A stretch of DNA of 52,418 nucleotides. Origin: an uncultured Acidobacteriaceae bacterium (GTDB lineage: Bacteria; Acidobacteriota; Terriglobia; Terriglobales; Acidobacteriaceae). Location of the stretch: NCBI GenBank assembly GCA_903828675.1, contig CAIKND010000114.1:1-52418 (forward strand), written 5' to 3'. A program made the translations under genes and the position numbers. The notes beneath the pieces were generated by a model, which saw nothing but the letters and a program-made list of their open reading frames with translations, was not told the origin of the DNA and searched no databases. Below are positions 27,757 to 37,176 of this stretch, in pieces (within the stretch, counting starts at the first letter, position 1; every line of letters begins with the position of its first letter).

Positions 27757-30240
27757 GTGGCCATCAAGCGCAGAGTCATCGAGCACTATGAAATTCTCCG
27801 CCGCCTCGGTTCCGGGGGCAGCGGCGTGGTCTATCTGGCCAACGACACCCGCCTTCAGCGCCCTGTAGTCCTCAAAATCCTCCGGGCCGGACTGCTCTCA
27901 GCTGACCAGATGCGCTCTACCGTCCTGCGCGAGGCCCGCCTCGCCTCGGCCATCGAGCACCCCAACGTCTGCGGCATCTACGAGGTAGGTGAAACCGGCG
28001 ACGAGGGCTACATCGCCATGCAGTACGTGCCTGGCCAGTCGCTTGACCGCCTCATCGCCCGCGGTCCAGCCAGCCTCCAACTTCTGCTCTCCGTAGGCAT
28101 TCAGATCGCAGACGGACTCCAGGCCGCCCACGCCCTCGGTATCTTCCATCGCGACCTCAAGCCCCAGAACGTCATGCTCACCGACGGCGGCCTGGTCAAA
28201 ATCCTCGACTTCGGCCTTGCCCGCCGCCTCAGCCCCGAGGACGCGGCTTTCGACCCCGCCAAGCCCGGCATGGCCAAGGACGCATCCCTTGCCGCCACTT
28301 ATACAGCGCGCGGCGGAACCATCCGCTACATGGCCCCCGAGCAGTTTGTCACCGGGCAATCCAGCGTTCAGTCGGATGTATGGGCTCTCGGCGTCATCCT
28401 CTATGAGCTGGCCAGCGGACGCCACCCCTTCGTCCGTCCCAACGACGAAGACTTCCAGGCCATCCGCGCCATCCAGTTTTCCGAGCCCGTCGATCTCAGT
28501 GAAATCGTTCCCGAAATCTCGCCTGAGCTCAAAAGCGTCATCGCGGACTGCCTTGAAAAGAATCCCGGCGCTCGTTATGCCTCCGCCGCCGAGGTCCGTG
28601 AGGCCCTCAAGACCATCATGAAGGCTCTCAAGATTGAAACCGGCATCATCCCCGGCGATGCCGCCGCCAATCTGCCCACCACCGGCCCCGAGGCGGAAAA
28701 GCGTGCCACCGGACTCCTCTCCATGCTCGCCGAGCGTTTCCGCGAGGCCGGCGTCGAGCGCGCCCAACCAAATTCCCTTATCGTGCTGCCCTTTGCCAAC
28801 CTCGGCGCGGGAGAGGTAGCCCCGCTCTACGGTTTCGCCCTCGCCGACGCCATTGCCGCCCGTCTCGCCCGCATTCCGGCCCTCGTCGTCCGCCCTTCCA
28901 GCATCCTCATGCAGTTGCCCATCGCCCAGATGGACCCCCTCGCCGTCGGACAAAAGCTGCTCGTCTCCTTCGTCCTCGCCGGCAGCTTCCTCCGCTCCGA
29001 GACCGGGTTCGATCTCAACTGGCAACTCCTCGACGTAGCCTCGCAAAGCGTACGCTCCGGCGGTGCAATTCGCGTCGCGTCCCTCGATCTGGTTGCCGTA
29101 CAAACTGAAATCTCCAACGAGGTCTTCGCCACGCTCCACGGCCTCTCTGCGGGAGACAAGATCGAAGCGCCTCGCTCCTCCACCCGTCCCGCGCCCACAG
29201 AGCCCACGCTCCCCGGCCCCGTCAGCGAGAAATATCTCCAGGGCCGCGCCCTGCTCAGCTCCTTCATGGTGCGCACCGGTTCCCGCGCCGATCTTGACCG
29301 CGCCCACGCTCTCTTCGTTAGCGTCACTGCCACTGACGCTGCCTTTGCCCCCGGTTGGACCGGCCTCGGCATCGCCGAGTTGCAATACGCGCGCCACGGC
29401 TTCGGTGGTCAGATTCACCTCATCCACGCCCGCCGCGCCTTTGACGAAGCCCTCAAGCTCGACCCCGCCTCAACCGAGGCCAATCTCTATCGCATTTACA
29501 TGCTGCTCTCCCGGGGAGAAAAGGAGTCGGCCCGCCACGGCGTCGCTAACTTGCTAGCTTCGGCCGCCAATGACTGGAATGTTCACATGGTTGCCGGCCT
29601 CGCGCTGCGCGGCGACGGCATATACGACGATGCCCTTGTCCACTTCAGCCGCGCCCTCAAGCTCAACCCCGCCAACGCGCCCATCCTCTACAACCACCGC
29701 GCCCGCGTCTATCACTACGAAAATCAGATCGGACTGGCCGGCGACGAGCTTGAAAAAGGCCTCGCCCTTGAACCGCGCCACCCGCTCCTGCGCACCTCCG
29801 CCGGCTACCAGCAGATGCGCCTCGGCAACCTCGACGCTGCCATCGAAATTCTTGAAGGCGTCATTCGCGACGATCCATCGCTCCGCATCGCCGTGCCCAC
29901 CCTGGCCTTGTGCTACGTCCAGGTAGGCGCACGCGAACGCGCCGCCGCGCTGCTTACGGACGGCACCCTCGCCGGAGCGGAAGCCGACAGCGAAATGGCC
30001 TACCGCCTCGCCACCTACTTCGCCGTCGAAGGCGACTCCAGCGAGGCCCTCCACTGGCTCCGCCGCGCCATCTATTTAGGAAACGAAAACTACCCCTGGT
30101 TTCAGAAGAACCCCGCCTGGAACAATCTCCGCACCAACGCTGACTTCGAGCGCATCCTCGAAGACCTCAAAAGAGGTTTCCGCAGAAACCAGAAAACCTG
30201 GAAGCGCCTCCTCGAACAAGTCCCGCCCGACGCCGAGTAA
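27757..30240 (+). CDS. Serine/threonine protein kinase with TolB-like and TPR regions
   Basis: The 827-aa cytoplasmic protein starts at a GTG without a clear ribosome binding site. Residues 10-275 are a Hanks-type kinase: glycine loop [11 protein letters not shown] (18-28), Lys40 in VVLKIL, catalytic HRDLKPQN (His131-Asp133), DFG at 151-153, and MAPEQ. Residues about 335-460 resemble the FlgO/TolB-like domain often joined to kinases and cyclases ([29 protein letters not shown]). The C-terminal 330 residues are TPR repeats, for example [19 protein letters not shown] and [20 protein letters not shown]. No transmembrane segment is evident. This layout is frequent in Acidobacteriota; targets are unknown. 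It stands alone. Confidence 0.93.
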   Translation: MAIKRRVIEHYEILRRLGSGGSGVVYLANDTRLQRPVVLKILRAGLLSADQMRSTVLREARLASAIEHPNVCGIYEVGETGDEGYIAMQYVPGQSLDRLIARGPASLQLLLSVGIQIADGLQAAHALGIFHRDLKPQNVMLTDGGLVKILDFGLARRLSPEDAAFDPAKPGMAKDASLAATYTARGGTIRYMAPEQFVTGQSSVQSDVWALGVILYELASGRHPFVRPNDEDFQAIRAIQFSEPVDLSEIVPEISPELKSVIADCLEKNPGARYASAAEVREALKTIMKALKIETGIIPGDAAANLPTTGPEAEKRATGLLSMLAERFREAGVERAQPNSLIVLPFANLGAGEVAPLYGFALADAIAARLARIPALVVRPSSILMQLPIAQMDPLAVGQKLLVSFVLAGSFLRSETGFDLNWQLLDVASQSVRSGGAIRVASLDLVAVQTEISNEVFATLHGLSAGDKIEAPRSSTRPAPTEPTLPGPVSEKYLQGRALLSSFMVRTGSRADLDRAHALFVSVTATDAAFAPGWTGLGIAELQYARHGFGGQIHLIHARRAFDEALKLDPASTEANLYRIYMLLSRGEKESARHGVANLLASAANDWNVHMVAGLALRGDGIYDDALVHFSRALKLNPANAPILYNHRARVYHYENQIGLAGDELEKGLALEPRHPLLRTSAGYQQMRLGNLDAAIEILEGVIRDDPSLRIAVPTLALCYVQVGARERAAALLTDGTLAGAEADSEMAYRLATYFAVEGDSSEALHWLRRAIYLGNENYPWFQKNPAWNNLRTNADFERILEDLKRGFRRNQKTWKRLLEQVPPDAE

Positions 30241-30288
30241 CACCTGCTTGACTAGCTCCTGAATCCTCCCCTTCACGGCGAAAGCTCC

Positions 30289-30400
30289 GTGCCCCATCCT
30301 TTACCCTTCCAGGGGTCCGCGCGGACAGGCCTTCGTCCATGCGGTGGTTGCAGGCAAATGGGCGGAAGACCACTGACTCAACCTCGCCGCACAACAAACC
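30289..30400 (+). repeat. Chimeric family A / A2 repeat, degenerate
   Basis: It begins GTGCCCCATCCTTTACCC like family A, continues with GGGGTCCGCGCGGACAGGCC TTCGTCC, which matches the middle of the A2 element at 11756-11833, and ends near GGCGGAAGACCACTGACTCAACC. The inner GTCCGCGCGGAC is a palindrome. It occupies most of the 217 bases between the kinase and ribH; no FMN riboswitch is seen. Confidence 0.6.
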
Positions 30401-30457
30401 AGAACAAGCCGTCCCGCCGCACCAGACCCACCCCCCCTCGCACGATAGAATCAAAGA

Positions 30458-31327
30458 ATGATCAAGGGCATCTCCTTTCTACGTCCCGCCGGCAGCCCCC
30501 AGGTCTATGACCGGCTGGCGAGCTTCTTTGCCGCGCTGGGCTTCGCGCCCGGCAAGGGATGGCTCGAAGACTCGAGCCGTGGTGCTTCGTTCCTCGCCCC
30601 GCTGGGCAACATCGAATTCGTTGACGGTCAATTCCCAGACACTGCGGACATCCTCGTGGAAGTCACCGCGCTCGATGCCGTCTACCAGGCCGCGGAATCC
30701 TGGTTCCGCATGCAGGCTGGCGACCCAGCCGCCCCACGCCTTTCTCCCATTACTGACACTCATTGGAAGTCCCGAATCTTCACCGCCGAGCCGGAACCTG
30801 GCTTTCCCTTCAGCTTCTGGGCATGGACGGACCCCGTCAAAGGCAAGCCGGTCGCTCTTGAAGGCGACCTCTCCGCAGCCGGAATGAAGTTCGCCATTGT
30901 GGTCGCCCGCTGGAATGCCGTCATTACTGACCGACTCCTCGATGCGGCCCTCGATGCGCTCCTCCGCAGCGGCGCATCGCGTGCAGACATTCAGGTTGTC
31001 CGCGTCCCTGGCGCATGGGAGATACCGGCTGCGGCACGTACCATCGCCAACTCTGGCCATGTCGACGCACTCATCAATCTTGGTTGCCTCTTGCGCGGTG
31101 AAACTGCTCACTACGAAGCCATCTACAACGAAGTGGCGCGAGGCATCGGACAGTCGCAGCAGGAAACCGGTATACCCCACAGCTTTGGTGTACTCACCTG
31201 CGAAACTCTCGAGCAAGCCCTCGACCGCGCCGGCATCAAAGCCGGCAACAAGGGATTCGAAGCCGCCGCCGCCGCCATTGAGATGGTCAGCCTGCGCCGC
31301 AAGCTTCAGACAGGCGGGCCCTCTTGA
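30458..31327 (+). CDS. ribH: Lumazine synthase with an N-terminal glyoxalase/VOC-like domain
   Basis: Residues 143-289 are a complete 6,7-dimethyl-8-ribityllumazine synthase, the penultimate step of riboflavin synthesis. Visible signatures are MKFAIVVARWNAVITDRLLD, VPGAWEIPAAA, NLGCLLRGETAHYEAI (with the conserved His) and FGVLTCETLEQALDRAGIKA followed by GNKGFEAA. Residues 1-142 are extra compared with the usual 150-160 aa enzyme. They resemble one VOC (glyoxalase/bleomycin resistance) half: YDRLASFFAALGFAP, ILVEVTALDAVYQAAE, and a FPFSFWAW strand. The ATG at 30458 opens the long form. An internal ATG at 30884 would give a normal RibH but has no good ribosome binding site. The stop overlaps the nusB start by 4 bases. 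Confidence 0.9.
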   Translation: MIKGISFLRPAGSPQVYDRLASFFAALGFAPGKGWLEDSSRGASFLAPLGNIEFVDGQFPDTADILVEVTALDAVYQAAESWFRMQAGDPAAPRLSPITDTHWKSRIFTAEPEPGFPFSFWAWTDPVKGKPVALEGDLSAAGMKFAIVVARWNAVITDRLLDAALDALLRSGASRADIQVVRVPGAWEIPAAARTIANSGHVDALINLGCLLRGETAHYEAIYNEVARGIGQSQQETGIPHSFGVLTCETLEQALDRAGIKAGNKGFEAAAAAIEMVSLRRKLQTGGPS

Positions 31328-31758
31328 CTACTGGACAGCATCACAGCTCGGGGCGTCGCAAATCGCGCGAACTTGCCATGCAAATGCTCTTTCAGGCAGA
31401 CATCGGCAAGCAGACGCCCGACCAGGTACGCGCCACCTTCTGGAAGGCCGGCGACGATGTCGAACCCGATGTTCGCGGCTTTGCCGAGGACCTCTTTCGC
31501 GTAGCCGTGGCTTATCAGGAAAAAATAGACGAACTCCTCGTCGCCAACTCCAAGCACTGGCGTCTCGAGCGCATGCCCGCCGTTGACCGCAATCTCCTCC
31601 GCATGGCGGTCGGCGAAATGCTCGGCTTCAAGGGCACGCCCTTCCCCATCGTCATTAACGAGGCCCTCGAAATCGGCCGTCGCTACTCCGCCCCCGAATC
31701 CATCAACTTCCTCAACGGCATGTTGGACTCCATCGCCCGCGGCTTGCTGCCTAAATAG
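31324..31758 (+). CDS. nusB: Transcription antitermination protein NusB
   Basis: NusB binds boxA RNA with NusE (S10) and supports antitermination of rRNA operons. The 144-aa helical product has the family pattern RRKSRELAMQMLFQADIG, MPAVDRNLLRMAVGEML, PIVINEALEIGRRYS and INFLNGMLDSIARGL. The start is a TTG whose TTGA overlaps the ribH stop, so translation is probably coupled. The ribH-nusB order is common in bacteria and supports both calls. Confidence 0.96.
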   Translation: MTTGQHHSSGRRKSRELAMQMLFQADIGKQTPDQVRATFWKAGDDVEPDVRGFAEDLFRVAVAYQEKIDELLVANSKHWRLERMPAVDRNLLRMAVGEMLGFKGTPFPIVINEALEIGRRYSAPESINFLNGMLDSIARGLLPK

Positions 31759-31865
31759 TCCTCGAATATGAAGCTCGCATCAAAAATGAGCTGAGAGAAG
31801 CATAGTGAAGGGAATCGAAGGACTTGCGATTGCCTTTCGGCCACTTCGTCCTCGCCCGCGGCTCC

Positions 31866-31912
31866 GTGCCCCATCCTTTCGCGTTTCTTTGCGAAAGGGT
31901 GGGAAAGCAACG
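31866..31912 (+). repeat. Palindromic repeat family A, copy 9
   Basis: GTGCCCCATCCTTTCGCG, loop TTTCTT, TGCGAAAGGGTGGGAAAGC, then AACGAACTCA. The stem CTTTCGC/GCGAAAG is perfect. Confidence 0.9.
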
Positions 31913-32146
31913 AACTCATCCCCGCGCCTTTCCATTCCCCAAAGGCCATTTGCATTCATGCAGATCGTCGCCGCACCTGGAAATTAAAACACACCCAATT
32001 TATATGTTGCTTAATTCAAGAGACTTAACCTCAATTTTAAGTGCAGATAATTAACGCCCGTCGGCGCACAATAGTTATATGGCCTATCTCCACCCAACTC
32101 AAAGCTTCTCTGCCGAAACAACCCTCGCGGACCAGTCAGCGGGATA

Positions 32147-32190
32147 CCCCCCTCCTACCCTACCTCCCCTACCCACCCCCCCTACCCACC
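32147..32190. other. C-rich/G-rich strand-asymmetric tract
   Basis: The plus strand carries 44 bases of C, T and A with no G, in runs of three to seven C. The minus strand is therefore GGGTAGGGGGGGTGGG-like, with more than four runs of three or more G and loops of 1-3 bases, a strong G-quadruplex candidate. It lies about 70 bases downstream of the alginate lyase stop on that gene's coding strand. Confidence 0.75.
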
Positions 32191-32258
32191 TGTGATTCCG
32201 TGAGCCTCGCGCATCCCGGTGCTTCAACCCGGACCTTCGCGACTAGGGGATTCATGCT

Positions 32259-33374
32259 CTACCGTCCCGCAATCACCGTTGTGCTTCCGCCCAGCCGCGT
32301 AGCAAACGTCGCCTTTTTCAACCCCGCTTGAATCGCTGCTGGCAGCCTTCCCCGCGGGAACCGGTGTACAAAAAACTCGATGCACGCAAAGAAATCCATC
32401 GCATCCGAGTCGACCAGCTGATCCTCCGGCGTATACGGCTTCACAAGTTCCGGGTCGGCCACCGCCGCGCCTAGAAACCGGATTGCCTCGGCAATCGATC
32501 GTCCCGAAGCTGACCTGTAGGTGAAAATCGAGACATGCTGTCTCTCCGCGAACTCCGCAATCGGAACCAGCGGCTGCAGCGCGAACGACTGGTAATGAAT
32601 CGCGCGCTCGTTCCGCGCCATCTCCTTCGGAAACGCGCCCTTCTGATCGATCTCATCCACTGCGTCCTTGTACGCCTGCACGCCGAAATCGAAGAGCTGC
32701 TGGTCCGACGAAATCACGCCCGTCGCAATCGCCGCCAATCCCCGCCAGTAGTGGTGATTGTTATGGTGCGTCGCTTCCGCAGGGAACCCGATCATGTGGT
32801 GCGCCACCTTATTCATCCACGCCACGTCGCGCGCCGTCTCCTGCCCGTCCAGCTGCGCGTCGTTCAGCAGCACCGACTCCGACGAGGCAATCGCGCTCAG
32901 CGTCCACTCCACCTGGTACCAGGACTGCGCGTTCTCCACCGCGTCGTAGTCCATCAGCGCATTCGCCTGAGCCCAACGGTCGATCTGATCCTGCGCGCAC
33001 TGCGCCTCGGCGTGATCGCCCGTTGCCAGAAACTGGTTCATCCCCGCCGTCACCTTTTTCTCGAATAGCCCGTACGGCACCGTCGCCGGATGTTCCGCCG
33101 GATTGATCGGCCCATGCCCGCCGTGCAGATAATGCATCGGAATGCGCATCGGCCCTGCGGGCGCTTCCACTCCGGCCTGCGCAACGCACGTCTCCAACTG
33201 CGCCACCGCGGCTCTCACGCGCTCGCTTTTCGTTTGCTTTAGTTCAGCTCTCCGCGCCGCCACGTCGACATACGATGCCTTCGGGTTCAGCACTCCGCTC
33301 TGCGCCTTGCAAAGAATGGATGTGGTTCCAGCCAGGGCAACCATCACGCAGACAGCTTGGGTCAGCTTTCGCAT
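32259..33374 (-). CDS. Secreted alginate lyase-like protein (PL5 type)
   Basis: The 371-aa product from the ATG at 33374 has a signal peptide (MRKLTQAVCVMVALAGTTSI, cleavage near CKAQS) and GAGGAG upstream. A longer open frame adds 25 residues ahead of the signal and is rejected. It matches the helical alginate lyase family (A1-III, PL5): NNHHYWRGLAAIATG contains the catalytic His region, and ARNERAIHYQSFALQPLVPI contains the conserved Tyr region. Alginate lyases cleave mannuronate-containing polymers by beta-elimination. The substrate here could be alginate or a related uronate exopolysaccharide. No other polysaccharide genes are adjacent. Confidence 0.86.
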   Translation of the reverse strand: MRKLTQAVCVMVALAGTTSILCKAQSGVLNPKASYVDVAARRAELKQTKSERVRAAVAQLETCVAQAGVEAPAGPMRIPMHYLHGGHGPINPAEHPATVPYGLFEKKVTAGMNQFLATGDHAEAQCAQDQIDRWAQANALMDYDAVENAQSWYQVEWTLSAIASSESVLLNDAQLDGQETARDVAWMNKVAHHMIGFPAEATHHNNHHYWRGLAAIATGVISSDQQLFDFGVQAYKDAVDEIDQKGAFPKEMARNERAIHYQSFALQPLVPIAEFAERQHVSIFTYRSASGRSIAEAIRFLGAAVADPELVKPYTPEDQLVDSDAMDFFACIEFFVHRFPRGRLPAAIQAGLKKATFATRLGGSTTVIAGR

Positions 33375-33584
33375 TAAAAAATCTCCTCTGTTGATTGATC
33401 GGTTCTTTTTCCATCTCGATGGACGGGATTCCTCGGACTCAACCAGCATTGCAAGGTTCGCCCGAAATCCTTACCTTCCAGCATCCTGATCATAGTCAAT
33501 CAGGCCCTGTGCTTTGTCGTTGCCTGCGCAACACCGCGGTAGTATGATTTCCGCTCTTCCCAAGTTTGAAAGGAGGGCTTCGCA

Positions 33585-34085
33585 ATGAGACCCTTTCGCT
33601 TCACGTCTTCCGCTCGTTTCCTGCTGCTGGCAGCGATCCTGATTTCGGTTGCATTGCCCGCCGCTGCTCAATCAACTGACGCCGCCGTCGCCAAAGTTGT
33701 ATCCCTGATGAAGGCCAACAACTACAACTTCCAAACCACCAGGTCGCCGACCGTATGGGTTGTTCGTCTCACCGGCACTCACTTGAAGGACGTCAAGGTA
33801 GTGTTGGCCATCGGCACCGATGCCGATCCCAGCCTCGTCATCTTTGTTACCGTGGTCGAAAAGAGGCGTATGCCCGTGAATACCGACTTCATGCGCACTC
33901 TGCTTGAACAGAATCACGTCATGGATCGCGTCAAGATAGCCTTCGACAAGGACGGTGACCTGGAAGTCCGCAGTGACAGTAAGCTCCGTCTAGCAGATGC
34001 CACTGAATTTCAGGAAATCGTTACGCAGGTCAAGAACGCCTCAGATGAACTCTACGGTCTGATCGAGCCCCAGTTGCTGCCCTAG
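33585..34085 (+). CDS. Secreted YbjN/CesT-fold-like hypothetical protein
   Basis: The 166-aa product has a strong ribosome binding site (GAAAGGAGGG) and a signal peptide (RFLLLAAILISVALPAAAQS). The mature part, about 135 residues, alternates helices and strands: MKANNYNFQTTRSPTVWVV, KVVLAIGTDADPSLVIFVTV, and a late DKDGDLEVRSDSKLRLADA. This resembles YbjN-like / type III chaperone-like folds (PF10722 type), but the similarity is by pattern only. Function is unknown. It is convergent with the flavodoxin-like gene, 40 bases away. Confidence 0.75.
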   Translation: MRPFRFTSSARFLLLAAILISVALPAAAQSTDAAVAKVVSLMKANNYNFQTTRSPTVWVVRLTGTHLKDVKVVLAIGTDADPSLVIFVTVVEKRRMPVNTDFMRTLLEQNHVMDRVKIAFDKDGDLEVRSDSKLRLADATEFQEIVTQVKNASDELYGLIEPQLLP

Positions 34086-34125
34086 TCTAGCCACTGTAAA
34101 CACGCCCCGGCAGAGCAGTGATCGC

Positions 34126-34722
34126 TCATGCCAGCTTCCTGCCCAAATCTCTCGCGCGCTCCCGGTCCTTCGCCGACAGTTCGTGATGCGGCTCGCCTGC
34201 CACCAGTCCGAGCCAGAGCTTGCCCACAGTTTTTGCGCCCAGCATCTTCGCCGTCAGTCTTAATGCCTTTGCCGCGCCCGTCACCAGCGGAATCAAGAAG
34301 CCCGGCATCGCCGATGAAGCCACCAGCACCGCCTTCCGCGTAGTTTTCTTCCGGCGGAATTTTGGCGTCGGCTGCTTCCACGGCCAATAGGAATAGCCCA
34401 GCAGCCGCTCCAGAAACCTGCGGAAAATTGCAGTCACGTTATAGCAGTTCACAGGCGAGCCCAACACCACGGCGTCCGCCGCTTCAATCTTCTCCAGCAT
34501 CGGCTCCAGATCGTCCTGCTGAGCGCACTTCCCGCGCTCCTCGCCCGGCTCCTGCACACACTTCCGGCAGTTGGTGCAGAACTCGATATGCTTCTCGCTC
34601 AGATAAAAGGTGACCGTCTCTGCGCCCTTCTCCCGCGCTCCCTCAAGCACCGCCTCCACCGCGTTATCGACCGTCCCGCCCTTACGGTAGCTGCCAACCA
34701 CTGCCACAACCTTGGTGATCAT
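34126..34722 (-). CDS. Flavodoxin-fold NAD(P)H-dependent FMN reductase-like protein
   Basis: The 198-aa cytoplasmic product has the FMN-binding pattern of the NADPH-dependent FMN reductase / flavodoxin-2 group: VVAVVGSYRKGGTVDNAVEA near the N-terminus and ADAVVLGSPVNCYNVTAIFR in the middle. A cysteine motif, FCTNCRKCVQEPGEERGKC, lies at about residues 50-70, as in iron-sulfur flavoprotein relatives. GGAG precedes the ATG. It may act as a quinone or flavin reductase, but the substrate is not determinable. It is divergent from the multicopper oxidase gene. Confidence 0.86.
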   Translation of the reverse strand: MITKVVAVVGSYRKGGTVDNAVEAVLEGAREKGAETVTFYLSEKHIEFCTNCRKCVQEPGEERGKCAQQDDLEPMLEKIEAADAVVLGSPVNCYNVTAIFRRFLERLLGYSYWPWKQPTPKFRRKKTTRKAVLVASSAMPGFLIPLVTGAAKALRLTAKMLGAKTVGKLWLGLVAGEPHHELSAKDRERARDLGRKLA

Positions 34723-34975
34723 TCCAGGTCTCCGATCATCTGCGCGTGCAGATTACTACAGGCTCCGCTTCACGCGCAGTGACAAAACGATCACATCGAT
34801 CAAAAATATCTCGGCCGTCGCTCCAAACACCCGCACACCCACAATGTCGCCTCAACCGCGAACCCATTACTTGTCACGCCGATCAGTGACGGCCATCACG
34901 GTACAGAAACCAAATCTGATTCACGCTCCACTCGTATTCCCCGCTCCCGTATAAAAGAAATGCCTCGGAGGCAGT

Positions 34976-37087
34976 ATGTTAAATCGTCGTAAATTCCTCA
35001 GGAATTCTTCGTTTGCCTTGGCAGGAGCCCTCGGATTGCGGAAAATGGCATGGCCATTTGCCCAAACGCCCGGAGGTATCCACAAATTCACTACCCCGCT
35101 TCAAAGCCTCGGGCCCACCGGCATTCCAGTCGCCGTCCCCAATACGAAAATTTACCCCGGTGAGGACTACTACCAGATTCAGCTTGGTCAGTTCACGCAG
35201 CAGATGCACCCTGATCTCCCGGGACCAACCAAGTTCTGGGGCTATGCTGACACCACGAATGGGATAGCGCCAAACTATCGCTATCTCGGCGGAGTAATCG
35301 TCGCCCAAAAGGGACGCCCCGTCCGTCTGAAAGCCGTCAACAAGCTGCCCGATGTCCATCCCTTGCCTGTGGATACAACCGTCACAGGAGCAGAGCCTGG
35401 TCAGGCGCAGAACCGTGCCTGCATTCACCTTCACGGCGGGCACACCCCTTGGACCAGCGATGGTGGGCCGTATACATGGTTCTCTCCCACCGCGAACGGC
35501 CCAAGCTTTCTCAACGGCACCGGTGTTCCCGGAGAAGCAATCTACCGCTATCCAAACGATTCGAGCGCCCGCTTCGAGTGGTACCACGATCACGCCATGG
35601 GCCTCACGCGCTTGAATGCCTACGCGGGGCTTGCCTCCGCCTACATCATTCGTGATCCGCAAGAACTGCTGCTGATCGCCACCAAGGTCATCCCCTCAAA
35701 CGAAATTCCGCTCGTCATCCAGGACAAGACCTTCGTATCGCAGGTAGAAATCGACAAGGGCTACACTTGGGGCAAGGTCGGCGAATTGTGGTACCCGCAC
35801 GCTTACGAGAGCAACGGGCCCCCGACAGGCCGTTGGGACTACGGTCCGGCGCTGGGCCAGGTCATTTCTGACCCCTCGAAGCAGGACTTGCCGCAGGTTT
35901 CCTGCATCCCAGAGTTCTTCAGCGATACCCCGGTCATCAACGGAACCCTCTATCCGTTCCTTGCCGTTGAACCGCGACACTATCGCTTCAGAATCCTGAA
36001 TGGGTCTCAGGCGCGCTTTTACAACTTGCAGTTGTACTACGAGCAGTCGTCCACGCCAGGGGAAGCGGACCTCGGCAAGCCCGGACCGCGCATGGTTCAG
36101 ATCGGCACCGAGGGTGGGTTCCTCCCTGTTCCGGTGGCCCTGAACAGTCCACCGAGGCAGTTCAGTGTCCAGCTCGATCCTATCGGCGATCCGATACCGT
36201 CCACCATGACCTACACACTCCTCATGGCTCCAGCCGAGCGCGCGGATGTCGTTATCGATTTCTCCAAAGTTCCGTCTGGATCAAAGCTCATCCTTTACAA
36301 CGACGCCCCGGCGCCCTTCCCCATGGGCGATGACCGGAACGACTACTTCACCGGCTGTCCCGACCAGACCAACATCGGTGGAGCGCCTTCAACGAATCCG
36401 GGTATGGGAGCCAATACCCGCACCCTCATGCAAATCCAGGTTGTGCCCCGCGTCGGTGCCGCCGATCCACAGTCGATGAGCCTCCTTGAGCAGTTCGCAG
36501 TGAATCAAACTGTCGCTATGCCCCAGGTCGTGCCGGAGATTGAACTGCTCGTTGCGGCATCGAAAAAGGCCAAAGTTCGCGACCTCACCCTTAACGAGGA
36601 CTTCGACGCATACGGTCGCCTGGTTCAGATGTTGGGAACCAATCAGCCAACTGGAACCGATGTCAGTGGAGCCCCGTTCTTTGGCCGCGGCTATATGGAC
36701 CCCGCAACCGAGGTAGTGCAGAACGGCAGCACCGAAATCTGGCGCATTTTCAATCTCACCGGCGACACCCACCCCATGCACTTCCATCTCGTAAACGTGC
36801 GCGTACTTTCCCGGCAGCCGTTCGATGTCGGCAGCTACCTGAACGATCCTGCCCATCCCGCCTTCACCGGGCCGGCCCGTCCTGGCGACTTGAATGAAAT
36901 CGGAATGAAAGAGACAGTCCGCATGCATCCCGGCGAGTGCGCCACCGTCGTCATGACCTTCTCCCTCCCATCCCTCCCCTATGCGGTACCGAAGAGCCCG
37001 CGCACCGGCGGCGCCGAGTACGTGTGGCATTGTCACATCCTCGAACACGAAGAGCACGACATGATGCGTCCATTGGTGGTCGTGTAA
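34976..37087 (+). CDS. Tat-exported multicopper oxidase
   Basis: The 703-aa product has a twin-arginine signal (NRRKFLRNSSFALAGALGL) and a GGAGG ribosome binding site. All four copper-binding motifs are present: HLHGGHTPW, WYHDHAMG, HPMHFHLVNV and HCHILEHEEHDMM. It therefore can hold one type 1 and one trinuclear copper centre and couple substrate oxidation to reduction of oxygen to water in the periplasm. The layout resembles CotA/bilirubin-oxidase-like enzymes with three cupredoxin domains. It is longer than CotA (about 510 aa), with added loops in the middle and a segment around residues 495-560. The substrate is unknown; metal ions or phenolics are typical. A strong hairpin follows it. 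Confidence 0.93.
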   Translation: MLNRRKFLRNSSFALAGALGLRKMAWPFAQTPGGIHKFTTPLQSLGPTGIPVAVPNTKIYPGEDYYQIQLGQFTQQMHPDLPGPTKFWGYADTTNGIAPNYRYLGGVIVAQKGRPVRLKAVNKLPDVHPLPVDTTVTGAEPGQAQNRACIHLHGGHTPWTSDGGPYTWFSPTANGPSFLNGTGVPGEAIYRYPNDSSARFEWYHDHAMGLTRLNAYAGLASAYIIRDPQELLLIATKVIPSNEIPLVIQDKTFVSQVEIDKGYTWGKVGELWYPHAYESNGPPTGRWDYGPALGQVISDPSKQDLPQVSCIPEFFSDTPVINGTLYPFLAVEPRHYRFRILNGSQARFYNLQLYYEQSSTPGEADLGKPGPRMVQIGTEGGFLPVPVALNSPPRQFSVQLDPIGDPIPSTMTYTLLMAPAERADVVIDFSKVPSGSKLILYNDAPAPFPMGDDRNDYFTGCPDQTNIGGAPSTNPGMGANTRTLMQIQVVPRVGAADPQSMSLLEQFAVNQTVAMPQVVPEIELLVAASKKAKVRDLTLNEDFDAYGRLVQMLGTNQPTGTDVSGAPFFGRGYMDPATEVVQNGSTEIWRIFNLTGDTHPMHFHLVNVRVLSRQPFDVGSYLNDPAHPAFTGPARPGDLNEIGMKETVRMHPGECATVVMTFSLPSLPYAVPKSPRTGGAEYVWHCHILEHEEHDMMRPLVVV

Positions 37088-37106
37088 AAAAGTAGAACTG
37101 GAAACC

Positions 37107-37142
37107 CCGGCGTTCCGCTTGAACATTCCAGCGGGACGCCGG
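37107..37142 (+). terminator. Hairpin downstream of the multicopper oxidase
   Basis: CCGGCGTTCCGCT (37107-37119) pairs with AGCGGGACGCCGG (37130-37142) over 13 bp with one G-U pair and a 10-base loop. It starts 19 bases after the stop. There is no T run after it, so it may be a terminator or an mRNA 3'-end stabiliser. Confidence 0.65.
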
Positions 37143-37176
37143 TCCAATCAGGGAAAGGCCCTGCTATGCTTTGTGT

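Larger units (their letters stand above)
31759..32258. other. 500-base non-coding gap between nusB and the alginate lyase
   Basis: The two flanking genes converge here. I see no gene. It holds family A copy 9 (31866-31912), an AT-rich patch at about 31985-32085 that stands out from the GC-rich surroundings (TTAATTCAAGAGACTTAACC, TAATTAAC), and a 44-base G-free pyrimidine tract (32147-32190). Confidence 0.6.

Noticed and set aside
27898..29427. Long open frame (509 codons) antisense to the kinase gene
   Set aside because: It mirrors a gene with clear kinase and TPR motifs; long antisense frames are expected at high third-position G/C. Its composition (Gly/Glu/Asp-rich) matches no family.
30241..30457. 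FMN riboswitch upstream of ribH
   Set aside because: The gap is mostly a degenerate repeat; I could not find the conserved RFN element blocks.
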